Part shown: piece after piece, positions 1 to 10,400 of the stretch | How positions within the stretch are numbered: the stretch's first letter is position 1 | How the letters are laid out: every line of letters begins with the position of its first letter | Source: Gonium pectorale | Taxonomy: Eukaryota; Chlorophyta; Chlorophyceae; Chlamydomonadales; Volvocaceae | NCBI GenBank assembly: GCA_001584585.1 | Contig: LSYV01000013.1 | Location: forward strand, 2,029,470-2,054,604 | Reading direction: 5' to 3' | Length of the DNA: 25,135 bases | Position numbers and translations under genes: made by a program | The notes under the pieces: model-generated | Seen by the model: only the letters and a program-made list of their open reading frames with translations | Database searches by the model: none | Told to the model about the DNA's origin: nothing

Positions 1-896
1 TATGTATTAGGTTGTTGCTTTTTGAGGTTGTCCGAATCATCGATCCGTATTGCGTCTTTTCGTGGAGGCAGGTTGCATGGGCCCTCTTGGGTTTTTATTG
101 GGGTGCATTGGCGGCATGCCTGAGTCAGCACTGGCTCGAGCTGAGTCGTTGACTTCTAGCAATCTCACCAGCCTGGTTATCAGGCCGCACGTTTCCCCTT
201 CCTCCGGAGGCCACGAAATTCGTTTAGCTGGGGACGATTTCGCCCCCACGGGACCGTGCCGTTTTCGTAAACGTTTCGAGGGGTGCTGCCAGTGGTGCAA
301 AACAAAAACCGAATCATCACACACACAAGCACCTGATTCTTCACCACCCATCAGGAGCACCACAAAACCGATATTAATGGATCGGAACTGAGCACCCGGG
401 CACACATCCAAGTAGGGGCCTTGTGAGATGTTGCCGCACGTTGCCGCGGCCGTCCACGATTGGCGGCAGATGGGATCGGACCCGTCCGTTTTGGGCTGTT
501 TACGGGCCCTGGAATTCGTGTGGCTGACGACGATACGTGGCCTATCAAAACCTCGACCTCATTTTTCGTAAATCATGCCCACAAGAAGGAGGTTTTTTCG
601 AAAAAACGTTTCAGATAACCAGGCTGATTGAATCTCACCAATTGCAATCAACAACCTGTTCCCATCTGCCCACGGCCGCACAGGCTTTGTCGGGTACCTG
701 TAACCTGGTAAGGAAACGGAAACAGGGAACTTCATCTTTCTGTTTCCTTCAACTCAACAAACGGGCTGCGCCTGGCTGCACCGGGCGGTCGCTGCACCAG
801 CGGGCGGGCGCGGGAAGTGGACGATGCCAGGGTTCTGCCGCAGTGGCAGAGAAAGGTACGGCACGTACTTCGTGCGCTGTGTGTACGGCATGCGAC

Positions 897-1240
897 GTAC
901 GGATGGCCGCCATTGCTTCCGCACGGACACCACACCTGTGTGGGTGCACGCTGCGCACGAATGGAGACGCAATGGTGCGCCTGTGTGGCAGTACGGCAGT
1001 ACGCAACAGCAACCAAGCAAGCCACTTGATCATGGTCCCAAAAGCCAGCATCCACGGCCGCACCTGCGCCACCGCCGGTCAGTGGCGCAGTGCCATTGGG
1101 GGCCGCACGCCGAGACGCTGCGGCCATGCAGCTGGGGACCACCCGCCTCCCAAGCCTTCATACGCATGGTGAGCAGGAGCCGCCCTCACCCCACTCATTA
1201 CACACCCAACGCAGACGTCTGCGCACAAGTAGGGGCTGGA
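897..1240 (+). repeat. Dispersed duplicated block, copy A
   Basis: This block is repeated in the same orientation at 3113-3560. Shared landmarks in the same order are TTCCGCACGGACACCACACC, GCGCCTGTGTGGCAGTACGG, GCAACAGCAACCAAGCAAGC, and a nearly identical run of about 140 bases from the GCAGCTGGGGACCACC region through the ACACCCAACGCAGACGTCTG region. Spacing between landmarks differs, so the copies have collected indels. It is not coding in any convincing frame. Confidence 0.8.
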
Positions 1241-1621
1241 CGCTAATGCTGAGATACATGCCCAGGTTACCGCCCGTTTCATGGCCAAGCACAAGCAGCC
1301 TGAAGTGTAGCCCACTGAGTGTTTCGGTTGCCGAATTGAGCAATGTCTATTTCAGGTACTTGATAATGGGGCAGGGTGGGTTGGGGGTGGGCCGCAGGTT
1401 TAGCACAGACCTCGTGCCGGGGAAGGTGGTGCGACCCGCCTCCCGCATTTTGCCCTTAAAGTTTCCACTTTCGCATGAGTGGCAAGCAGCCTGACTACGG
1501 TCATCCTCCAGTCTGTCGTTTCCCATTGTCCACTTTGGCCACCGCTCTGCCGTCGGTGTTTGGTCTTGGCTGCCGTGGTGCGCTGTAGTTAGGGCAGGGT
1601 TTCAGTGGTTCTCTCGGGGGC

Positions 1622-2012
1622 TGCATGTCCCTCCCGTTGTCTGCGCCCTTTCTCGCCTCTCTGCCTGTAACCTTTCCACAGAGCAGCATCACGAGTCGTC
1701 TGATAAGGGGATCCTGTACCCGTGAAGCCAGGCAATGGCTCTGCCTTCGGGCGTGTATGTCCGTTGAGGCTGCCTTCCCCGTTTCTGGTTCTCTTTTTTC
1801 TGCGCAAAGTAGCATTGGGACGGACAGATTTGGGTCTGTGGTGAGGGTGTTGCTGCGCCCCAGTGTGCACTGGCACAAGAGCGTTAAAACTGCGATACGT
1901 TGTGTCATGTGTTGGCTTTCAAACGAACGGCCTTGTTTCCTGTGTGGGAAAGGTTACATGCAGAGAGGCAAGAAAGGGTGCAGACAGCCTGCGTCCTGCG
2001 TACGGGAATGTG
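1622..2012. repeat. Fold-back (inverted repeat) element
   Basis: The arm at about 1634-1684 (TGTCTGCGCCC through TAACCTTTCCACAG) is matched in reverse complement by about 1939-1986 (GGAAAGGTTACATGCAGAGA through GGTGCAGACA), with about four mismatches and one indel over some 45 bases. A weaker, gapped extension reaches 1622 and 2012. About 255 unrelated bases lie between the arms. The structure suggests a non-autonomous MITE or fold-back element. I see no clear target-site duplication, so the element type is inferred. Confidence 0.6.
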
Positions 2013-2581
2013 CATGGGGCCTTTACATATGGGCGGTGCAATCATGTTGCTGGTTCCGCTGAAGTTCGTGCAGGACGAGATCCTAACATGGACAGGTCCG
2101 GTGGGCTGTTGTTTTTGATACAAAGCGCAAGCTGGGGTGGGGATACGTGCAACCGCACCTGTGGAACCCTGCCTCCTGCGGAACGGAATAACTGTATTTA
2201 GCGATGAATGGAAGTCATCGAGCGTGTGCAGCCGCCTGCGCCAGGCATGAACAGCAGGAGGACATATGAGCAAAGGTTGGAGCCGCTCAACGAAGGGACA
2301 GGCGGCTGGGCAGGAGCCGGCCAAAGGGGCGGGCAAGCAATCGGGCGGGAGCATTCGTAATGACGGCTGCCTGCCTGCTGGGCTCCATGCTCTTACGCAC
2401 CCGCTTCCTGTATATGCACCTTGTTTTTCCGAAGCCTGGGCCTGGCCATCCTTCAGCCGCCTGATCCGGGAGTTCACCAAAGGGCGCGGGTACTACCTGA
2501 GGGTACCTGTATGACCGTCGAGGCGGGCTCCCTATTCCTCCGCAGATTTCTCTTTTTTTGCCAGATGTGCGACCCGTAACA

Positions 2582-2622
2582 GCCTTTGTCTTAGCCACCT
2601 GCAACATGGCTAAGACAAAGGC
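2582..2622. repeat. Perfect 16-bp inverted repeat (hairpin)
   Basis: Arms GCCTTTGTCTTAGCCA (2582-2597) and TGGCTAAGACAAAGGC (2607-2622) are perfect reverse complements around a 9-base spacer. Pairing does not continue outside the arms. It could be a small MITE remnant or a structured RNA hairpin. It is too short for a typical plant-type miRNA precursor. Confidence 0.85.
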
Positions 2623-2949
2623 ATGGTTCCATATTACCCGGGGGATGTGTACATGGGGGTCGCCCTTCCTCTGCCCCGCATTTTCGCGCGCAGCAGGTGT
2701 GGGGCCCTCGTGGGCTGTGTTGGCGGCAGGCGGGGCGGTCGAAGGCAGGTACCAAGGAAAAGAACGCTGATACCAGACGAATCCAAGTAAAAAACTGCAG
2801 AAGCATTACAGAAGTTCGGCTGATGCGTACTGTGGCGTGCCCTGTGTACTGCATGCGACACACGGATTGCTTGCATGCGCGACTCAGCACCCAGGCACCG
2901 CACGGCGGCCAGGACTGGGTGAATGTGGCCTTGCATTGGACATCTGGCC

Positions 2950-3115
2950 GAGCCCCGCGCTGTCCACAACCCGGCCAGCAGCGGGCAGCCTGCAGGAACC
3001 GCTCACCCGCGTCGTGGCGGCGCCCGCAGGGGTGGCGGCGGCCGGCGGCGCGGCGGCGGCGCCTTGCTGCTGGGCGAGGGCCTAAGCGTCGGCTTGAAGG
3101 GCAGCATACGACGTA
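2950..3115 (-). pseudogene. Duplicated 3'-end fragment of the CTR-like gene
   Basis: Read on the minus strand, this segment resembles the end of the last CTR-like exon and the bases after it (about 4400-4560). Both encode a Pro/Arg-rich tail containing SKAPPPRRRPPP, both end in PRRG with the same CGACGCGGGTGAGCG context, and both continue into similar downstream sequence, including a shared CCCCGCGCTGTC (plus strand). The Cys-rich part upstream is absent and the flanking sequence is unrelated. It is therefore a truncated copy rather than a functional exon, although use as an alternative 3' exon cannot be excluded. Confidence 0.65.
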
Positions 3116-3560
3116 CGGAGGGCCGCACGGAGGCTTCCGCACGGACACCACACCTGTGTGGGGGCGGGGCGAACGTCGCATGTCTTGCTCTGTACCCACA
3201 CTCCCGACCGGAAACGTCGCGCCTTCGGGTGTGTATGGCCGTAGAGGTGGGCTCCATCTTTCTTAAAAAGCCCTCTTTTTAGCACGCTCCACGCGAACAA
3301 ACAGGCAAAGATGCGCCTGTGTGGCAGTACGGCAACACGCAACAGCAACCAAGCAAGCCACTCGAATACAGCGTCAGAAGCCATCACTCGCACCCGCACA
3401 TACGCGCCACCGGTCAGTGCCCTTGGGGGGTCGCACGCCGAGGCGCTGCGGCGATGCAGCTGGGGACCACCCGCCTCCCAAGCCTTCATACGCATGGTGA
3501 GCAGGAGCCGCCCCCACCCCACTCATTACACACCCAACGCAGACGTCTGCGCGCAAGGAA
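3113..3560 (+). repeat. Dispersed duplicated block, copy B
   Basis: Second copy of the block at 897-1240, about 2.2 kb away in the same orientation. Its best-conserved part is about 3415-3560. Copy B carries extra bases between the first two landmarks, including one copy of the phrase that also occurs near 1742 and 2500. No coding function is supported. Confidence 0.8.
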
Positions 3561-3968
3561 ACGGCCGCCTCGCTCCGCCGGCAGCTCCACAGATGGTCAG
3601 TCAGGCCACTCACAGGTAAAGAGGCGCGGAAGCCTGAAGCGCGCGCCCCAAGCCCCAAACCCATACCAACACTGCTCCGAGACCGGAAATGCCTCAAAAC
3701 CAAACACGGGCCGGAGCGCTCCCAGGCAACCTGCTGCCCGCAACAAGTACCATGCATCCACAACTGCAGCGAATGGAGCCCCGAATGCTCGCTTTTTGCA
3801 GCGCCGCCGAGGGAGACCGCCCCGGCGCGTGGCCAGCGCGCCAGGCCATCGCCTGGCCCGCCCACAGGCGCAACGCAACACCCGCGCGGATATCCGCACC
3901 ACCTGCAATAGTCGATTAACGAAGCCGCACGCTGTCCACACGCTCACACAGACACGTCACAGGTCGCG

Positions 3969-3985
3969 CACACACACACACACAC
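3969..3985. repeat. CA microsatellite and ACACGTCAC-rich patch
   Basis: A (CA)8 run lies inside a wider patch (about 3950-4165) where ACACGTCAC recurs four times (near 3952, 3980, 4085 and 4152). Two of these copies are preceded by similar GATCAT-TGGA/TTGA phrases, as in a degenerate tandem duplication of about 70 bases. A run of ten C lies near 4216-4224. Confidence 0.6.
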
Positions 3986-4476
3986 GTCACACATGACATG
4001 TTGGGTGCCGGCTAGGATGTTTTGTCTGCATGTCTGTCTCTCGCACTGTCGCGCGTACGTAGATCTCTAGATCATATGGAACACACACGTCACACGTGAT
4101 TGCCCGCCTGCATATAGCCCACTGTTACGCATAGACCTCGATCATCTTGAACACACGTCACCCGCACGCATGCGCGCACTGGCCTTAAACTTCCTTGTCA
4201 CGGTCCAGGCGAGCCCCCCCCCCCGTGGCAGCACGGCCGCCGACATGTTCACGTTCATCACGACCCGCCACCACAGAACCGACAGCCCGGCACAGCACGA
4301 CAGTCAGGGATGAGTCACGAGGGACGGCCCTGCCGTGGACTCGGGGCGCCACCTACAACCCGGGCCCCGCGCTGCCTTCAAACCAGCACCCCCTGTTGTG
4401 TTAGCGCCCCGCGCTGTCCTCAAACCGGGCCTAGATAGCCAGCCAGCAGAGGCAGAGGGCAGCCAGGTGGGCACGC

Positions 4477-7400
4477 TCACCCGCGTCGTGGCGCCGTCCG
4501 CCGGAATGGCGGCGGCCGGCGGCGCGGCGGCGGCGCCTTGCTGCCGGGCCTGGGCGACGGCTTGGGCATCGGCTTGGGCACGGGCGAGCGCGGCGGTGGT
4601 GGCGGCGGCGAGGACGGCCAGGTGGCCGCATCGGGCTGGAAGCCCGGGCAGAAGGCCGAGAGGTCTCCCGCCAGGCCGGAGGGGCCCTGAGATGCGAGGC
4701 ACCATTGGCGGTAGGGCGCGCAGGCCTCGGCGCCGGACAGGTTGCGACACAGGCCCGCCAGCGCCGCCAGAAAGTCGGGGCAGGCCATCTGCGCACACGG
4801 TGGCAGCCATTGAACCAGTAGGTGAGCACGCGCGTGTCCAGGTAACTTACCATCACGGTTACGGTACATGGTTAGCAGCATGCAAGCTACAGGGCTTCGG
4901 GTTACACACACTGCGCATCGGGCTCCGCGGGGGAGGAGGCGCACGGTGCGGGACAGAGGGCAGGTGGTGGCACGGGTCGCAACGGGGCCACGAGGGGCTT
5001 TTGGAAGCTCGGGCGCGCTGTGATCGCGGCCTTCCCAGGGCAGGGCCGGTGCAGCGCGCAACGAATGACAGCCGCAGCCCCGCGTCCAAAGGCTCCGGTC
5101 CTAAGGCCCCGCGTCCAAAGGCTCCGGTCCAGGGGCTCTCATGCAGCTGTCCGCGCCTCCCCACCCGTTATGCCCCGCCCCCCGATCCGCCGGTAAGTGC
5201 CGGGACTCCGCGTCCATGCACCACCACGCGATCAAACACACCTCGCGCCTATGGCCGCACGGGACCACCCCCGCTACCGAACTGTGTGCATGTGGCGCAG
5301 GGCGCGTGGATGTGTACGGATGTGTACGGATGTGTACGGGTGTGTGTACGGATGTGTGTACGGATGTGTGTACAGGCAACCCCAACTACGGACCTGAGTG
5401 CACGTGGCGCAGGGCGGCGCCTCCGGGTTGGCCAGGCAGATCGTGTCCACCGCCGCGGAGGCCACCTTGGTGCTGGGTAGGCTGGGGGCGGGTGGGGTTG
5501 AAGGGGAAAGCGTATGAGTAACCCCGAGCTGAGCGGCGGCAGCGTTTGTCCCGACGGGTGGGGAGGGGCTGGGAACCGGAGGACCCGCGGGCGTTCAGGT
5601 ATAGGGTAAAGGGGGTGGAGGGGGAAGAAGCTGGGGGTCGCTGGGGACGGGTGGGGAGGGGACCCGAGGCGCACGGCAAGGGGCGTGAGGTGGCTGAAGG
5701 TCAGAGGGCTTGGGAGCATCCTCGGGGACTAGGGGTGCCGAGAGGAGGCACCGTAAGTTGCGCGGCCGCGGCTCTGCTCAGGGGGTGGGCGTGGCCGCAT
5801 GGACCCACGGGTTAGGGTGGCCAGAAGTCCCGGTTTGCTTTGTCGTATCACCCTGGCCATCACCGACGGGAGCTCCCAGACGGTAACCGTAACCATTTAC
5901 TTACCCTCCCCCCCCGCCAACGACCGCCTTAAGTTCTTGCATTGCGCATGCAATTCGGTGTCCGCGACGCGACCCGTTTCCCTTTTTCGTGACCCCCCCT
6001 GGATGCCGTACAGTCGCGGCTCCAGGCCGAGGAGCGGCACCCATCCTGCACCCAGCTACGCCCCCCAGGCGCCCCATCCGCCCCTCCCCCCTTCTCGCTC
6101 GCTCGGTCTGCCTCACCCAGGGATGGCGGGGAAGGCGGCGCACTGCTGCACCACGCTGCTGGCGGCGCACAGCGTGCGGTAGGCCCGGCAGCCGCCCATG
6201 CCCGGCATGTCGGCGCAGATGGAGGCCAACAGGGAGAAAGGCGCGCAGATCAGGCCGGTCACCTTGCGGGTCTGCCGGGTGGGGTTGGGGGGAGAGGGCC
6301 GGGGCAGGAAGACCGCACGGTGAGCACATGTGTAGCGGGCGATGGCACCAAGCGTATACAGCGCTGATAGTCGGATACGCACGGCATGTACGGAAGGTAC
6401 AGGAGGAGGTGCGGCATCCGTGACTGCAAGTTGTCATGATGTCTACGAGCCCTCGCGGTCCCGACCAATGCCCTCCACGCACTGTGGGGTCGCCTTCTGG
6501 CCGGTGGGGCAGCACCGAACGGCAGCTGCAGCGCGCCAAACGTTTCCTTTAAATGTCGTACCTGGCACGCCAGCCCGACCGCACAGCCCGGCATGTACGG
6601 CATGGCCGTACACAGGTTCGTGATGTCCGCGACGATGCTCTCCAGCGGGTAGATATACTTGGCGCACTCGGGCAGCGACGAGTTGAGCACACAAACTGGC
6701 GCCGCCGGCGGCGGAGGCGACGACACGGCCGCCGGTGGTGACGGTGGCGGCGGCACGCCGTACACTCCGCTCGGGCGGCAGAAGACGCCAATGTCGCCGG
6801 TGGCGGCCCAGGCGGCCGAGGCGGCGCACCAGGTGCGGTACAGGTCACACCCCTCGATGGCGGGGGTGGCGGCGCAGAGGCTGACGATCGGAGCCAGATA
6901 GTCGGCACACGTCTGCAGACAGCGTACGGACGGGGGGTCAGGGGACGCGAGGGCCAGGGGCGGGGGGTTATTCAGTCCGTATGGCGGGGGGAGGGGGGGG
7001 GAAGGGGCGGGGGGAGGGGAGGGGGAAGGGGGGCCGGGGAGGGGGAACGGGCGGGAGGCGGCACACTGTTTCAGCAGTGTGCCGCCTGACGCTACGAATA
7101 ATAAGAGAGGGCATATCAGTGAGGTTGTGCGAATCCAATCTAGCTTTGCAAAGGAAAACACATCTGGGCCAATCTAGTGTAATCACATCTGGGCCCGCCC
7201 CTCGCCGCACCGCCGCACCGCCACCGCCCCAACACGTGTGTCGCGGCCAGTCCGCACCGCACCGCACCGCACCTGGCTGTTGCAAGCCTCGCACTCGGCC
7301 TTGTCGCTGTCCTTGCACAAGCCCTCCACCGCCGCCTCCGCCTGCATGGTGCTCGGCAGCCTGCGACGAGGAGGTGGGGGCGGCGGTCGGGGGGGCGGCG

Positions 7401-10400
7401 GCGGAGAGCACTGGAATCGGGTTTGTGCAGGGGGGGGCTAGGGTGCGGTGAGCTGGCGCGGACACGGTGGCTGGGCGACCGCACCGCTCCCTGCCCGTAC
7501 GGTGCAGTACGACTGCAACGACATGGAGCGGCGTTGAGAAGCGCTACGGACCCAGCTGGTTCAGATGGCCAGACCAGCCCTCGCCCTGGCCCCTGCGCCC
7601 CGGCCCCTGCGCCCCGGCCCCAGCTGCGCGAGCTCTTCGGCTACCCGCAAGACCGCTTGGAGCATTTCCGGGCGGGCAGCATTGCCCCAAGCGGAGTGAA
7701 GCCTGCTCACTGCGGAACTCTCTTTCGTCCCCACTTCCCGCACCCCCCCCACCCCCGCACACGGCCTGCGCCCCCCCTGCCCCCCCCTGTCTGCCCGTAC
7801 CCGTCGTACCACCTGCCCGCATGTTCTCCGTCCCGCCCCGTTCTTTCGCCCTTCTCCCGCTAGCTAGGAACGGGCTACGTGTGGTGCGCCCTGCTCTGTG
7901 CTGCTTTGCCTGCCTCGCTCCACACGCTTCACCGCCATCGTCACTAACTCCCTCTTTCCGCCGCCGTCGCCGTCCTTCCACCCGCCCCCGTAGGTCAGTA
8001 CGCAACGGTGTCTGGGCTAGTGTTGTTGGGAACGTCCGTCTGGGCAGACTCGCGCTCGCGAGTCCGTGCTGTGCCAGTCTGTTCGCGTGTTGGTTCGGGC
8101 AGGCGGGCCGGGATTCCAGCTCCTCGCGCCTCTGTCTCCACACATTCACTCAGGACAGGTACGCTGCCGCGACGTTCGGTTGTTGCTGACGATACGGTTT
8201 CACAGGCTGACAACCACTACACCAAGACCGCCACTAAGACAGTCGTCTGCAACTTGGTGTCCGCAACGCGAACCGTTTCCCTTCTTTTCTGACCCCCCAC
8301 CCCCTTCTCGCTCGCTCGCTCTGCCTCACCCGGGGATGGCGGGGAAGGCGGCGCACTGCGGCACCACGCTGCCGGCGGCGCACAGCGTGCGGTAGGCCCT
8401 GCAGCCCGTCATGCCCGGCATGTCGGCGCAGATGGAGGCCAGCAGGGAGAAGGGCGCGCAGAACATGCCGGTCACCTTGCCGGTCTGAGGGTGGGGTAGA
8501 GGGAGGAGGCAACGAGCTAGGGGTGAGGGGCGTGTTGGATTTCTGGCGTGACGGGGCGTGCTGGGCCCACCCACTCATGGGTGGTGAACACCCCGGGCGC
8601 GTGTCAAACCACGAGCGGGCGTTGGCCCCCTCTGCGATTGTGTCCGCCCGGCGCCCGGTGCACACGGGAGCGCCTTCGCCAGGCCCCGCCGCCCACGGCG
8701 GCAAAGTTGCACTCCCGGGCTCCCGGCCAGTTAGGTAAAAGCTTTGGGAGGACGTGGGTCCCGGGGCACCCCATGCCCTGTTACCTCCCCCGTGTCCGTG
8801 GTGTATGAGTGCTGACCTCTTTCCGACAGTGACTGCCCCCGCCACCTCTCCCCCCCCCGACCCCACGACCCAAAGCACGCCCCGCCCCCCCCCTCCCCAC
8901 ACACACACAGCGTACTACCGTGCCTGTGGGATACGGAGCGCAATCATCCCATGGCAACGAGCGGTGATCCCGATGGTGGACGCTGCAACCACAGCCCGCA
9001 TGCTGCCATCCACAAACACAGACACGAGGACGGCCCCCGCCGCATGTCGTACCTGGCACGCCAGCCCGACCGTACAGCCCGGCATGTACGGCATGGCCGT
9101 ACACAGGTTCGTGATGTCCGCGACGATGCTCTCCAGCGGGTAGGTGTACCCGGCGCACTCGGGCAGCGACGAGTTGAGCACGCAGGCCGGCGCCGCCGGC
9201 GGCGGGGGCGACGACACGGCCGCCGGCGGTGACGGTGGCGACAGCACGCCGTACACTCCGCTCGGGCGGCAGAAGACGCCAATGTCGCCGGTGGCGGCCC
9301 AGGCGGCCGAGGCGGCGCACCAGGTGCGGTAGAGTCCGCATGCCTCAGAGGCAGGGGCGGCGGCGCAGAGGTTGACGATGGTGGCCACATAGTCATCGCA
9401 GACACTCTGCGGACGGAGGGCCGGGGCGCGCAGACGCGAAACAGCACGCATAGTACTGACGGCGGAGCTGGCCGCATATTGCACCGACAAGGGGCTGTAA
9501 TGGTCGTCGGTAACGCACTGTCCTGGAAGCGGCGACGGAAGAATCGCGTGTGCCCGAGCATTCGAGCTTTGAAGCCGTAGTCGCGTGCGCGTGCTGGTTA
9601 ACGCGTCCAGGCGGGAGCATCGGAGAGGGTGGGCGGGCAGAGGCGGAAGCGAAGGACAGGCGGCCGCCCAGACCGCTGCCGGCCAGCACCACCACCACCA
9701 TCACCGCGCTCTGCGCGTGAACCTGCACCTGCTCCTCCCTCCTCTCTGCCAGCGCCCGCCCGCCGCCGCCCCGGTTGCTGCCAGACACGCACCCACGGCG
9801 GCCCCCTCCCCCGCCCGGGCCGCTCCCTCTGCTCCTCAAGCCACCGCAGCCGCCAGCACCCAATCGCCCCCTCCCCACCGCGTCCGTCGGCCTTCGACGA
9901 CTTGGGACGACTCGGGATGGCATGACCCCCCCCCGCCCCCTGCCTCACTCCGCCGCCGGTCCGCACCTGGCTGCAAGCGTCGCACTCGTCGCTGTCGGTC
10001 TTGCCCTTGCACAGCTCATCAACCGCCACCTGGGCCTGCTTTGTAGTGGGGAGCCTGCGGAGTGGAGGCGGCGCAGCAGGGGAGCGGGCGCNNNNNNNNN
10101 NNNNNNNNNNNNNNNNNNNNNNNNNNNNNNNNNNNNNNNNNNNNNNNNNNNNNNNNNNNNNNNNNNNNNNNNNNNNNNNNNNNNNNNNNNNNNNNNNNNN
10201 NNNNNNNNNNNNNNNNNNNNNNNNNNNNNNNNNNNNNNNNNNNNNNNNNNNNNNNNNNNNNNNNNNNNNNNNNNNNNNNNNNNNNNNNNNNNNNNNNNNN
10301 NNNNNNNNNNNNNNNNNNNNNNNNNNNNNNNNNNNNNNNNNNNNNNNNNNNNNNNNNNNNNNNNNNNNNNNNNNNNNNNNNNNNNNNNNNNNNNNNNNNN

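Larger units (their letters stand above)
1..4476. other. Gene-poor repeat-rich left flank
   Basis: I see no gene here. Reading frames on both strands are short, without a recognisable domain, a run of membrane segments or a splice-linked coding pattern. The stretch holds a duplicated block (897-1240 and 3113-3560), a fold-back element (1622-2012), a perfect 16-bp hairpin (2582-2622), a copy of the end of the neighbouring gene (about 2950-3115), CA-rich sequence near 3969-3985, and three degenerate copies of a roughly 40-bp phrase near 1742, 2500 and 3210 (a CTTCGGG-like start, then GTGTATG, CCGT, GAGG). It probably includes the 3' UTR or downstream DNA of the minus-strand gene ending at 4477. 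The nearest minus-strand TGTAA (volvocine poly(A) signal) lies near 3524, too far away to assign with confidence. Confidence 0.5.

Noticed and set aside
37..411. Overlapping 113- and 124-codon frames at the left edge
   Set aside because: No domain, no codon-bias contrast between strands, and no splice-linked continuation.
9690..9708. Run of CAC/CAT that could encode a poly-His stretch
   Set aside because: It lies in an intron of the minus-strand gene, between exons 5 and 6, and the plus-strand frame has no other support.
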